In this document: positions 16,671 through 25,534 of the stretch, in pieces | Layout of the letters: each line of letters begins with the position of its first letter | Numbering within the stretch: the first letter of the stretch is position 1 | Assembly: GCA_023230565.1 (NCBI GenBank) | Contig: JALNXD010000008.1 | Location: forward strand, 1-64,000 | Origin: Syntrophales bacterium | GTDB lineage: Bacteria > Desulfobacterota > Syntrophia > Syntrophales > UBA2210 | DNA length: 64,000 nt | Direction of reading: 5' to 3' | Translations under genes and position numbers: made by a program | Notes under the pieces: model-generated | Seen by the model: the letters and a program-made list of their open reading frames with translations, nothing else | The model's database searches: none | Told to the model about the DNA's origin: nothing

Positions 16671-18146
16671 TTATATTAATTCATCAAAAAAAACCTGATC
16701 TTTTCCCAACTCTTTTGCCCGGTACATGTTTTTGTCCGCCCTTTTAAGAACACTGGAAAACTGTTCTTCAAAAAGGTACCGGGCGACGCCGATGCTTACA
16801 GTTACCTTCACGATTGCAGTTTCCTGCGGATTAAAATGCTCACGTTTGAATTCTTTTCTGATACGTTCAGCAAGTACAGTAGCATCATCTCCTTCGGTTT
16901 CCGGCAGGATCGCCGTAAACTCCTCGCCTCCGAAGCGGAACGCCAGATCTGCTTTCCGAAGACAGCGTGACATAACTTTGCCAAGTCGAACCAGCACTTC
17001 GTCTCCTTCAAGATGGCCGTATGTATCATTGTAGTTTTTAAAATTATCTATATCTATAAAGAGTATAGACAAAGGATGATGATACCGATTTGATCTTTCA
17101 ATTTCCGTTCTAAGCTGTTGATAAAAATATCGTCCGTTGTAAAGCTTCGTCAGACCGTCAGTAATGCTTAAGGTACGGTATTTTTTTTCATTTTCCCTCA
17201 GGGCTTCTTCAGCGAGCTTTCTGCCGGTAATATCTTCCAGAGTTTCTATGGCCCCCAGAAGCATCCGGTCGGAATCTCTCAGCACGGCTGCAGTAAAGCG
17301 CAGCCATATCCCATTTTCCCCCATTGCGGGGAAAAAATCAGTTCCTTCACATGCTTCTTCTATTAATTTCGATTTTGTGTAATTTTCGGCATACCAGAGA
17401 GGAATTTCCTCGATCTGCTCTTCCACAAGAATATCGGCCATGCAAGGTCTCTCTTCTTTATAGAAGGCCTTCCAGTGATTCCGTGTGCCCACTACTGTTT
17501 CGGCCTTTATTTTACTGATTTCCTCAAGGGCTTTATTCCAGTAGAGAACCTTGTGATCCGTTCCGATAACAAAAGTAGGTATGGGAGATCCTTCGAGTAC
17601 CGCCATGAGAAACTCTTCGCTTTTTTTCAAAGCATCCTGTGCATTTTTTCGATCGGTAATATCCTCCAAAGTTTCTATAGACCCAAAAAGTTCTCCTCCA
17701 TGACCTCTGAGTACGGCTGCCGTACAACGAAGCCACTTCCCCCGTTCTCCAAGACCAGGGAAAAAATCCGTGACAGTGTACGCTTCATCAATAAGATCAG
17801 ATTTCCGCCAGCGTCCCGGGTACCACTTTTCTATTTCATCTATTTGCTGGTTAACCAGAAGATCAGCAAGAGAGGGCCTCTTTTCAGAGTAAAATTTATT
17901 CCATGCAGATCCTCTCACAAGTGCATTTTCTGCATTAATACCGCTTAATGCTTCCATTGCCTTGTTCCAGTATATAATTCTATGACTTTTCGTTATGACA
18001 AAGGTAGGTATGGGAGAACCTTCAAGAATAATTCTCATTTTTTGATCGTCTTCACGACGGTCGAGTCGCTGCTTTCTTCGTTCTACGAAAACTTCTTTCT
18101 TTTTACGGATTGCCTGATGATCGGCCTTTTCCTTGAGCTCTTCCAT
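16671..18146 (-). CDS. PAS-PAS-GGDEF diguanylate cyclase
   Basis: A 491-residue cytoplasmic sensor enzyme that makes cyclic di-GMP from two GTP. After a basic coiled N-terminus come two PAS domains (about 36-165 and 175-305) that are clearly similar to each other (EGSPIPTFVI, YWNKA, IETLEDIT repeated), pointing to internal duplication. The GGDEF domain follows (about 325-490), with the active-site loop GGEEF. An inhibitory I-site RxxD (RKAD) lies five residues before it, so product inhibition is likely. CGGAGG precedes the ATG. It is a single gene, and its signal is unknown. Cyclic di-GMP commonly controls pili, which are encoded elsewhere in this window. Confidence 0.92.
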   Translation of the reverse strand: MEELKEKADHQAIRKKKEVFVERRKQRLDRREDDQKMRIILEGSPIPTFVITKSHRIIYWNKAMEALSGINAENALVRGSAWNKFYSEKRPSLADLLVNQQIDEIEKWYPGRWRKSDLIDEAYTVTDFFPGLGERGKWLRCTAAVLRGHGGELFGSIETLEDITDRKNAQDALKKSEEFLMAVLEGSPIPTFVIGTDHKVLYWNKALEEISKIKAETVVGTRNHWKAFYKEERPCMADILVEEQIEEIPLWYAENYTKSKLIEEACEGTDFFPAMGENGIWLRFTAAVLRDSDRMLLGAIETLEDITGRKLAEEALRENEKKYRTLSITDGLTKLYNGRYFYQQLRTEIERSNRYHHPLSILFIDIDNFKNYNDTYGHLEGDEVLVRLGKVMSRCLRKADLAFRFGGEEFTAILPETEGDDATVLAERIRKEFKREHFNPQETAIVKVTVSIGVARYLFEEQFSSVLKRADKNMYRAKELGKDQVFFDELI

Positions 18147-18610
18147 ATAGTTCCTCCGGAAAACGGCATGTATAGACGGGAAGTACGTGTTCCCGTTCCC
18201 CTCAACAATTGAAAGAACGTAAGCAAAAATGAGAAGAAAGACTATTTGGATCCAGTTTCCACCGTAAAAGGAGAGGGAGAATTGTCATCTGGAGGAAGCA
18301 AATACCACATGATCGCTATCACGAAGTCTTACTCCATATAAAAAAGGTATCATTCGAAGCAGCGGCATGTCATCTTCCATTTCCATTTGGGCCTTATCAA
18401 AAAGGGGCCGCACGCAACGAATTTTCCAAGTAAGCGATGCGACAGTTTCACTTACTTCTTATTATAATCCCGGCTCGGCCGGCATAAAGTGAACGTTATA
18501 TGAAGTATAACAAAAATAAACTACCAGTCAACCCTTCGGGTTGTGCAAGATTGATAGAAAAAACAGAAGCTTGGGAATAGAAACTCTTTTATATGCCTAA
18601 ATATAATTTT
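18147..18610. other. Intergenic stretch with repeat copy C and a hairpin
   Basis: 464 bases without a supported gene, between the cyclase start and the aminopeptidase stop. It contains dispersed-repeat copy C (18430-18445) and a G/C palindromic block (CCGGCTCGGCCGG, about 18470-18482). A small stem CAACCC-TTC-GGGTTG is at 18529-18543. Nothing here reads as protein. Confidence 0.45.
18430..18445 (+). repeat. Dispersed repeat core, copy C
   Basis: GTAAGCGATGCGACAG on the plus strand matches the core of copies A and B. A GGCATAAAGT motif also found beside copy B occurs at 18481-18490. The flanks have diverged more than between A and B. Confidence 0.45.
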
Positions 18611-19825
18611 TTAAAGGGTAAAAATACCGTTTTCATAAATAGTCACGGTTCTTCCTCCGGCGATCTTTGCTGTCACTCTTTTATTTTCCGTATTCACAAG
18701 ATCCCAGTGAAGTGCTGAATCATTGAATCCCAGCTGTTTTTTTCGCTGCTTTGTCAGTGTTCCCGGCTCGCCATCATAGGTGTCAGAATACGATGATCCC
18801 AGAGCGATATGGCAGTTTCCGAAGCGCCCCCCAAAATTTTCATCGAAGAGAGTATCGGCCATAAAGGCGGTAATTCTTGAGAATCGCCTGTCGGTGAGTG
18901 AAAATTCCCCGATTCTGCACGCACCCTTGTCTATGGCGATCTGCTCCTTCAGAAAGGTTTCGCCCTTCTCTGCCGATGCAGAAATAACCGATCCTTTTTC
19001 AAATACAAGCCGTATACCTTCTGCATAATTGCCGTTTCTGAATGAAGGCTGGTTGGCATAAAAGGAACCTCTGCTTCCGCGCCAATCCGGTGAAATAAAT
19101 ATTTCAAAACTTGGAATATTATGGCCTGACACCCCAATCCATTTCCTCTGTCTTCCAGGATTTATAGTCAGATCCGTTTCCTTTGATTCAAGCCGGATCG
19201 ATCGGATATTCAAACTGTTAAGCCATTTTTTGAGTATTTCGGCTTCTTTGAAGATTTCGTTCCATTGTTTCAAAGGATTTTCATGGTCAAGAAAACAAGC
19301 TTTTATAATTTGCCGTGAGTATCTTTCAAAGGAGAGTCCAGCCTGCTTGGCCAATTCAGCAGTTGGATAGGTGCAGAGTGTCCAGCCGTAAAGGCCCTGT
19401 TCTTCTCTTTTTACCAGTATTTCCCTTAGCGGCTTTCTCGCCACCAGTGCGGTGCCTATCTTTTTGGAATCAATATCGGCGAGGTGCGTAAGTGATTCCG
19501 GTGCATGGAGATATATCGTACCATTCAAGGCCCTCATCAGTTCAGAATCGCCAGGCGGGTGAAAAACAAGCTGCCTTTTTGAAGCCCTGGAAAAAAAGTT
19601 GTATTCCATTCGGGGTGTCTGTCCCATTCTGGGAATTGCGTGCAGCTTCATATCAATGAGTCGATCATAAAGGGCCTCCGCAAGGGGCAATGCATTGTGA
19701 TCGAACCTGAGCAGTACGATGTCTCCCGCCTTGTATGATAGAGATCTTGCAGTCTTGAGACCCCAGAGTAAAACGTCAGCATATCGCTCAATGTGTTCGG
19801 CCGCGAGTTCATGTTTTTTTCGCAT
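18611..19825 (-). CDS. M29-family aminopeptidase
   Basis: A 404-residue thermophilic-type metalloaminopeptidase (AmpS/AmpT family) that removes N-terminal amino acids from peptides in the cytoplasm. C-terminal metal-site segments are visible: GACRIGEFSLTD (glutamate), GNCHIALGSSY (histidine and tyrosine) and ALHWDLVN (histidine and aspartate). Family members bind two cobalt, zinc or magnesium ions there. Length is typical. It lies upstream of nothing obvious, and the peptide deformylase gene is 106 bases behind it on the same strand, so the two may share a transcript concerned with protein processing. Confidence 0.87.
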   Translation of the reverse strand: MRKKHELAAEHIERYADVLLWGLKTARSLSYKAGDIVLLRFDHNALPLAEALYDRLIDMKLHAIPRMGQTPRMEYNFFSRASKRQLVFHPPGDSELMRALNGTIYLHAPESLTHLADIDSKKIGTALVARKPLREILVKREEQGLYGWTLCTYPTAELAKQAGLSFERYSRQIIKACFLDHENPLKQWNEIFKEAEILKKWLNSLNIRSIRLESKETDLTINPGRQRKWIGVSGHNIPSFEIFISPDWRGSRGSFYANQPSFRNGNYAEGIRLVFEKGSVISASAEKGETFLKEQIAIDKGACRIGEFSLTDRRFSRITAFMADTLFDENFGGRFGNCHIALGSSYSDTYDGEPGTLTKQRKKQLGFNDSALHWDLVNTENKRVTAKIAGGRTVTIYENGIFTL

Positions 19826-19931
19826 GGTCTTAATTCCCGGTAGTGCCTTTCAACAGTTCTCCGTATATTTTTCTGTTAGTGAATGTCAAAAACAGCTTCA
19901 AAGTTTTGCGAATTTCAGATATCGAATCGGT

Positions 19932-20495
19932 TTAATCTGTAAAAATCTTTTCAAAAAAATCTTTTTTGTCTTTAGGATAGTAAATTGTAGTTCCTCTATC
20001 AATAATAAGTTTGCCTTCGAGATGATCCAATTCATGTTGGGCGACCCGGGCAAGAAAGCCGGCGTAGCGCTTGTTTATCTTACGGCCTTCCTGGTCAAGG
20101 GCTTTTACCTTTATGGCTGTCGACCGGAGAACATCAACAGTTATATCAGGACATGAAAGACACCCCTCACTTGCTTTTTCCTGGTCTCCTCTGATCTGAG
20201 TGATACGCGGATTGATCAAAACATCATAATCATTGCTGCCCCTCGCAAGAGGCGTGCGTTCATCGAGATTTTTGCTTCGAAACACCACTATTTGTTTGCT
20301 GATACCTATTTGCGGAGCTGCAAGACCGGCAGCATCATCTCGGGAGCAGAAGGCATCTATAAGGGTGCTGATATCTTTTTTATCCTGATCACTGAACGGG
20401 ACAGTGAGCTCTTCAGCCTTTCTCCTCAAAAGTTTTGATTCTGCTTCATTAATTTTATTCTCCGACCACAGAGTCCATGTTTTGTATAAAGGCAT
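19932..20495 (-). CDS. def: Peptide deformylase
   Basis: Removes the formyl group from the N-terminal methionine of new proteins. The three family motifs are present: GLAAPQIG (about residue 55), EGCLSCPD (about 105) and QHELDHLEG (about 150), which supply the metal-binding cysteine and histidines. The predicted 187-residue form starts at ATG 20495 behind TTGGAGC; a longer frame from 20561 adds 22 non-conserved residues. It is divergent from the radical SAM gene. Spacing to the aminopeptidase gene permits co-transcription. Confidence 0.93.
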   Translation of the reverse strand: MPLYKTWTLWSENKINEAESKLLRRKAEELTVPFSDQDKKDISTLIDAFCSRDDAAGLAAPQIGISKQIVVFRSKNLDERTPLARGSNDYDVLINPRITQIRGDQEKASEGCLSCPDITVDVLRSTAIKVKALDQEGRKINKRYAGFLARVAQHELDHLEGKLIIDRGTTIYYPKDKKDFFEKIFTD

Positions 20496-20649
20496 TTTCT
20501 GCTCCAATGTGCTGTAATTTAATAATGCTGCATATATATCATAACAGGTGCGGGTTTTCAATCTTGTTGAATATTATACATAATCTTGATAGTAGTTTGA
20601 ATGTTTGATAATGTGCTTCGTACCGTTACAATATCAAAATGGATTATCT

Positions 20650-21897
20650 ATGGTAAGTGAACTGATAGCAAAAGCCGCAAAGAGGGAATTTTCTCAAGCC
20701 CTGCTCTTTGACGATACTGAAAGGCCTTGCATCAGATACGACAGCGGCAAATCATTGAGGCTTTTGTATCTCCACATCCCTTTTTGTGAAAGTCTCTGCC
20801 CATACTGTTCTTTCAACAGAATTGCCTTTGAAGAGAAACTATGCCGCAGATATTTCAAAGCGTTACGAAAAGAAATTCGGCTGTATAAAAAATCCGGTTA
20901 CGATTTTGGCGCCATTTACTTGGGAGGCGGCACCCCCACAATCCTTATCGATGAACTTTTAAAAACTATCGATCTTGCTGAATCTATTTTTTCCATACGT
21001 GAAATTTCAGTTGAAACGAATCCGAATCACCTGACCGCTGAAAATTTAGCCTTGCTGAAGCACGCGGGGGTCAATAGGCTTTCTGTTGGAATACAAAGTT
21101 TTGACGACGAACTTCTGAAGGCAATGGGAAGATATCATAAATATGGCAGCGGTACTGAGATCGCAGAAAGAATAAGGAAGGCACTCGGAAAATTCCATAC
21201 TGTAAACGCTGACATGATTTTTAACTTTCCCAGCCAAACAGAGGAATCTCTTTCAAGAGACATTGAAATACTTCGTTCTACAGGAGTGGACCAGGTGACG
21301 TATTATCCGCTGATGGTATCGGATTCGACAAAGAAAGCTATTTCACAGAATTTGGGGACTGTCGATTTCAGCCGTGAAAGGAAGTATTATTCTATGATTA
21401 CGAATGCGCTTCTACCTGCATACCGCTTCTCGTCGGCCTGGTGCTTTTCAAAGAAGGATGCGATGATAGATGAGTACATCGTGGATTATGACGAATATGC
21501 CGGTCTGGGAAGCGGATCTATCGGATATATGAACGGCACATGTTACGCGAATACATTCAGTATTAACGAATATATCGACAAATTGGAAAAAGGTGAAATA
21601 CCGCTTATGGCATCACGGACTTTCGGCTGCCGGGAGCAAATGCGTTACGACTTCATGATGAAGCTTTTCGGTCTCGATCTGCCTTTCACACTGTTTGCCG
21701 ATAAATATAGGAGAACCGATAGGCTGTTATTGATAAAGGATATACTTCCCTTCGTTCTTACAGGGGCTTTGCGTTATTCCAATGGCCGGCTCCGCCTTAC
21801 AAGGAGGGGACGTTATTTTTGGGTAGTCATGATGAGGGAATTCTTTTCGGCAGTAAATAATTTCCGGGATTATTGTCTTGCTAAGAAGACAAAGTGA
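20650..21897 (+). CDS. HemW/coproporphyrinogen oxidase-like radical SAM protein
   Basis: A radical SAM enzyme with the cluster motif CESLCPYC (about residue 50), the GGGTPT SAM-binding glycines, and VETNPNHL...LSVGIQSFDDELL typical of the HemN/HemW group. A C-terminal winged-helix region follows. HemN-like members include heme chaperones (HemW), anaerobic coproporphyrinogen dehydrogenases and heme-degrading enzymes; this sequence cannot be assigned to one. The start is uncertain: ATG 20650 gives 415 residues, while an upstream TTG or ATG (20605, 20611) is possible. None has a clear ribosome binding site. It is followed after six bases by selA. Confidence 0.82.
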   Translation: MVSELIAKAAKREFSQALLFDDTERPCIRYDSGKSLRLLYLHIPFCESLCPYCSFNRIAFEEKLCRRYFKALRKEIRLYKKSGYDFGAIYLGGGTPTILIDELLKTIDLAESIFSIREISVETNPNHLTAENLALLKHAGVNRLSVGIQSFDDELLKAMGRYHKYGSGTEIAERIRKALGKFHTVNADMIFNFPSQTEESLSRDIEILRSTGVDQVTYYPLMVSDSTKKAISQNLGTVDFSRERKYYSMITNALLPAYRFSSAWCFSKKDAMIDEYIVDYDEYAGLGSGSIGYMNGTCYANTFSINEYIDKLEKGEIPLMASRTFGCREQMRYDFMMKLFGLDLPFTLFADKYRRTDRLLLIKDILPFVLTGALRYSNGRLRLTRRGRYFWVVMMREFFSAVNNFRDYCLAKKTK

Positions 21898-21903
21898 GGT
21901 GCG

Positions 21904-23349
21904 ATGAATATTGATGCAAAAGAAGCTCTTCGTCGGCTGCCGAAGATGGATGATGTCATTAAACTTCTCGAAGCGACTGAGCTGTCCGGTGCGGTTTCGC
22001 GGGATATCCTCGTGAAGGCCTGCCGGTCTGCTGTGGATCGGATGAGAATGGAAATCATCAATTCCACGGGAGGGGAATTTCCGGAACCGACTGTTCGGAA
22101 AGCGGCAGAGCTGGCAAAAACCAACCTTCAACACCTTACAACAAGGAGTTTGCGAAAAGTCGTAAATGCAACAGGGATTATCCTCCACACCAATCTTGGA
22201 AGAGCTCCGCTTTGTAAGGAAGCTCTAGAAGAAATCATTTGTGTAAGTGAGGGTTATTCCAACCTCGAGTTTGATCTTGAAACCGGCCGGAGGGGATTTC
22301 GATATACTCACGTTCGTGATATTCTTTGCGCTCTGTCCGGTGCCGAAGACGCGCTTGTAGTTAATAACAATGCCGCTGCGGTTCTGATTGTACTCAATAC
22401 CCTCGCCGAAAAAAAGGAAGCTATTGTCTCGCGGGGTGAACTTATAGAAATAGGCGGGGAATTCAGAATACCTGAAATAATGAAGAAAAGCGGTTCAATA
22501 CTTGTAGAAGTAGGTACGACCAACCGAACTCACGTATCCGATTATGTAAATGCAGTCAATGAAAATACAGGAATAATCCTGAAAGTTCATACGAGTAATT
22601 TCAGGACAATAGGATTTACAGAAGAAGTTGACGCATCTATCCTCGTTGATTTGGGGACCCGGCGGGGAATTCCTGTCATGACAGATCTCGGGAGCGGTTG
22701 TTTCATAGACCTGCAGAAATTCGGGCTCTCTTATGAACCGACGGTACAGGAAGTAGTAGTTTCCGGTGTGGATGTGGTCACGTTCAGTGGCGATAAGCTT
22801 TTGGGAGGGCCTCAGGCAGGGATCATTCTGGGGCGGCGGGCTGCTATTGAAAAAATAAAAGGCAATCCCTTGAACAGAGCCCTCAGAATAGACAAATTAA
22901 CCCTGGCTGCACTGGAAGCTACATTGAGACAGTATCTGAAAAATGATATGGCAGCGGTGCGTATTCGCATACTCAAATCACTTACGGCGCCTGTGGAAGA
23001 GATACAGAAACGGGCAAAGCTGCTATTAGCCCGTCTCGAACAAATTTCCAGTGATCAGTTTTCTTTTGTTCTTAAAAAAGGTATTTCCTTTGCCGGCGGA
23101 GGGGCTCTTCCCCTGCAGGAATTTCCGACGGCGGTAATTGCGGTCAGGGCCGGTCACCTCACGGGCAGCAGGCTTGAAAAACGGTTGCGCAGCCTTCCGA
23201 TTCCGATTGTGACAAGGATTTACGAGGAAGAAGTCCTCATTGATCTTCGTACAGTCGATGATGAGGAGATCCATATCATAGAGGAGGGCTTCAGGTTACT
23301 TTCCCGTGAATCTGAAGCACGGCAGTCTTCCGTCTTGCACAAGGCGTAA
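21904..23349 (+). CDS. selA: L-seryl-tRNA(Sec) selenium transferase
   Basis: A 481-residue pyridoxal-phosphate enzyme that converts Ser-tRNA(Sec) to Sec-tRNA(Sec) using selenophosphate. The N-terminal domain (LRRLPKMDDVIKLL) and the core TNLGRAPL...EFDLETGRRG and the PLP lysine motif SGDKLLGGPQAGIILG (about residue 295) are diagnostic. Its presence implies the organism makes selenoproteins. The usual partner selB is not next to it; rluD follows two bases later. GAGGT precedes the ATG. Confidence 0.96.
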   Translation: MNIDAKEALRRLPKMDDVIKLLEATELSGAVSRDILVKACRSAVDRMRMEIINSTGGEFPEPTVRKAAELAKTNLQHLTTRSLRKVVNATGIILHTNLGRAPLCKEALEEIICVSEGYSNLEFDLETGRRGFRYTHVRDILCALSGAEDALVVNNNAAAVLIVLNTLAEKKEAIVSRGELIEIGGEFRIPEIMKKSGSILVEVGTTNRTHVSDYVNAVNENTGIILKVHTSNFRTIGFTEEVDASILVDLGTRRGIPVMTDLGSGCFIDLQKFGLSYEPTVQEVVVSGVDVVTFSGDKLLGGPQAGIILGRRAAIEKIKGNPLNRALRIDKLTLAALEATLRQYLKNDMAAVRIRILKSLTAPVEEIQKRAKLLLARLEQISSDQFSFVLKKGISFAGGGALPLQEFPTAVIAVRAGHLTGSRLEKRLRSLPIPIVTRIYEEEVLIDLRTVDDEEIHIIEEGFRLLSRESEARQSSVLHKA

Positions 23350-23351
23350 TC

Positions 23352-24326
23352 ATGATCTTTTCAAAAGGGGAATCAAGATTTTTCAATGTTTCTGAAAAGG
23401 AAAAAGGAATAAGACTCGATCTTTTTCTAGCTGAACGGAATAGTGATCTTTCAAGGTCACAAATTAAAAAAGCAATTGAAAAAGCACGGGTTACAGTTAA
23501 TCACGGAAATGTGAAACCGGGTCACCATCTAAAAACAGGCGATATGGTGTTTTTGAGAATTGCTCAACCTGAACCGGCAGGTATTAAACCAGAAGATATT
23601 CCTCTTTCGGTGATTTTCGAAGATGAATTTCTCATCGTCATAGATAAACCGCACGGAATGGTCGTGCATCCCGGTGCGGGCAATCCATGTGGAACTCTGG
23701 TGAATGCTCTCCTTGCACATTGCAAAGATTTATCAGGGATTGGCGGATATCTGAGACCCGGTATTGTTCATCGTCTTGATAAGGATACTTCGGGGCTTAT
23801 GGTGGCAGCCAAAAGCGATCACGTACATCGTCTTCTGGCCGATCAATTCAAGTACAGAAAAGTAACCAAAGTGTACCAGACAATCGCATTCGGCACATTT
23901 GATCACAAAGAAGGAATCATTGATGCACCAATAGGACGACATCCTACGGATCGCAAGAAAATGTCACCATCCGGAAAGAGGGGCAAAAATGCGCTTACCA
24001 AATGGATGGTCAAAGAACAATTCAACGGGGTTGCGTTTCTCAACGTACAAATTGAAACAGGAAGAACCCATCAGATAAGAGTGCACCTGAGCTCGATAGG
24101 GCATCCGGTGGTAGCGGATACAGAATATGGCGGCACTAAAAAAAGAACATGCGCCATTGCTGATCAGAAAGTGAGGCAGGCGCTTTTAACGTTGAATAGA
24201 CAGGCCCTTCATGCCGGTTATTTGAAGTTTTTCCATCCTTGCCGGGAAATGACAATGGAATTTACAGCTCCGCTTTCCGCCGATATGGAATTGGTGCTTG
24301 AAAAATTGAGAAGAGAAATACCCTGA
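23352..24326 (+). CDS. rluD: RluD-family 23S rRNA pseudouridine synthase
   Basis: Converts uridines of 23S rRNA (helix 69 in E. coli RluD) to pseudouridine during 50S maturation. An S4 RNA-binding domain occupies about residues 12-70, followed by the catalytic domain. The signature with the catalytic aspartate is HRLDKDTSGLMVAAKS (about residue 137). Length 324 is typical. It sits between selA and pgeF with gaps of two and one bases; rluD-pgeF adjacency is common in bacteria. Confidence 0.94.
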   Translation: MIFSKGESRFFNVSEKEKGIRLDLFLAERNSDLSRSQIKKAIEKARVTVNHGNVKPGHHLKTGDMVFLRIAQPEPAGIKPEDIPLSVIFEDEFLIVIDKPHGMVVHPGAGNPCGTLVNALLAHCKDLSGIGGYLRPGIVHRLDKDTSGLMVAAKSDHVHRLLADQFKYRKVTKVYQTIAFGTFDHKEGIIDAPIGRHPTDRKKMSPSGKRGKNALTKWMVKEQFNGVAFLNVQIETGRTHQIRVHLSSIGHPVVADTEYGGTKKRTCAIADQKVRQALLTLNRQALHAGYLKFFHPCREMTMEFTAPLSADMELVLEKLRREIP

Positions 24327-24327
24327 T

Positions 24328-25062
24328 ATGCCATTTGACATCTGTTTCGAAATTGTAAAAAATGGAGATGCTCGCATTATAACATCGCGGGATCTGGCCA
24401 TGTATGATTTTCTCTGTCACGGATTCGGTACCAGATCTGTAAATCATAAACAAAATTTCTGTAAAAAAGATTTTCCATACGCTCCGGAACGCTTATTTAC
24501 GGCAACTCAAGTTCATGGCAATAAAGTAGTCGTAATTGATAACACATCTCAAAAGAAACCTATCTGCTGCGACGGGATGGTGACGATGAATTCACAGATT
24601 GCTTTAGCCGTTAGAACCGCTGACTGTATTCCCATACTTATTCTAGATCCTGTAAAGAAAATAATAGGTGCCGTTCACGCCGGCTGGAGGGGAACGGTAC
24701 TCGGTATTACGGCCAAAGCGATAGAAGTTTTGGTGCGTGAATTTTACTCAGACCCAGCTGACATCAAAGCGGCAATTGGTCCTTCAATAGGGCCGTGCTG
24801 CTATGAAGTAGATAATTCTGTATTTGAAGCCGTTACAGATGAAAAACTAAAAAAAGAGATATTTTCGAAAAGTCGAAATCGTGGACGGCTGATGATGGAC
24901 CTGAGAAAAGCAAATCTGATCCAAATGAAGGAAAGAGGAATGATGGAAGCCAATATAGTAATCGTGCCGCTATGTACTGCGTGCCATAATGACCTCTTTT
25001 TTTCTTACAGAAAGGAAGGCAGCAAAGCAGGAAGACAGCTGAATTTTATCATGTTATCATAG
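24328..25062 (+). CDS. pgeF: YfiH/PgeF family (LACC1-like) purine nucleoside phosphorylase-type protein
   Basis: A 244-residue multicopper-oxidase-like (DUF152) protein. It carries the family's metal-site motifs: TQVHGNKV, RTADCIPIL, AVHAGWRGTVLGI and GPSIGPCCYEV. Homologues act as zinc-dependent purine nucleoside phosphorylase/adenosine deaminase, and E. coli YfiH has been linked to editing of peptidoglycan precursors. Start ATG at 24328 is one base after the rluD stop, so it is the last gene of this four-gene operon. Confidence 0.9.
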   Translation: MPFDICFEIVKNGDARIITSRDLAMYDFLCHGFGTRSVNHKQNFCKKDFPYAPERLFTATQVHGNKVVVIDNTSQKKPICCDGMVTMNSQIALAVRTADCIPILILDPVKKIIGAVHAGWRGTVLGITAKAIEVLVREFYSDPADIKAAIGPSIGPCCYEVDNSVFEAVTDEKLKKEIFSKSRNRGRLMMDLRKANLIQMKERGMMEANIVIVPLCTACHNDLFFSYRKEGSKAGRQLNFIMLS

Positions 25063-25118
25063 GAACCAACACGATATGAACGCATTATATCAACCTGCAT
25101 AAATTGTTGAGAATTGTC

Positions 25119-25147
25119 TTGACATTACTTTTCACTTCATTTATATT
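25119..25147 (+). promoter_or_regulatory. Near-consensus sigma70 promoter for rho
   Basis: TTGACA (25119-25124), a 17-base spacer and TATATT (25142-25147). The predicted start near 25154 leaves a leader of about 380 bases before rho. Confidence 0.65.
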
Positions 25148-25534
25148 TTCCGGTATCAAAAAATACGTGTACGACAAATCCTTCCTTTTGAAGTACGCCG
25201 GGAGTCCACGTTAGCTACCGATAAATACAGAGTCCGTGTAAAGAGAATGATCGTTGTTGAAAAGAAAAATATATTTTCGGCTATTCTGCACGTTCCTTCG
25301 CAGTGGATTTAAAAAACGCATCTTATTCCACGGAAATAATCCCAGTCGATGAGAATAGTTACCAAAAATCAATATTTGCTCTTAAAATCAGAATTCCAGA
25401 CTCTCCCAAGGCTGGTGTAGCAACCAGGCCGGCCCGGTTTCGCAGGAAAAAATGAAAACCAATCTCCTAGCGGAGAAACGTAACTATTAAATGGCAGCTT
25501 TACGGAAAAGCATATTATACGTAAGGAACGAGGT
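25148..25534 (+). promoter_or_regulatory. Long 5' leader of rho
   Basis: About 385 non-coding bases. A hairpin GGCTGGT/ACCAGGCC lies near 25415-25433, followed by G/C-rich and then A-rich sequence. E. coli rho is autoregulated through its leader, and a similar mechanism is plausible here. I compared it with common riboswitch consensuses (cyclic di-GMP, TPP, preQ1) and found no convincing match. Confidence 0.4.

Noticed and set aside
25148..25534. Riboswitch in the rho leader (a TAGCTACCGA segment recalled the cyclic di-GMP class)
   Set aside because: The other conserved elements of that class are missing and the downstream gene is rho.
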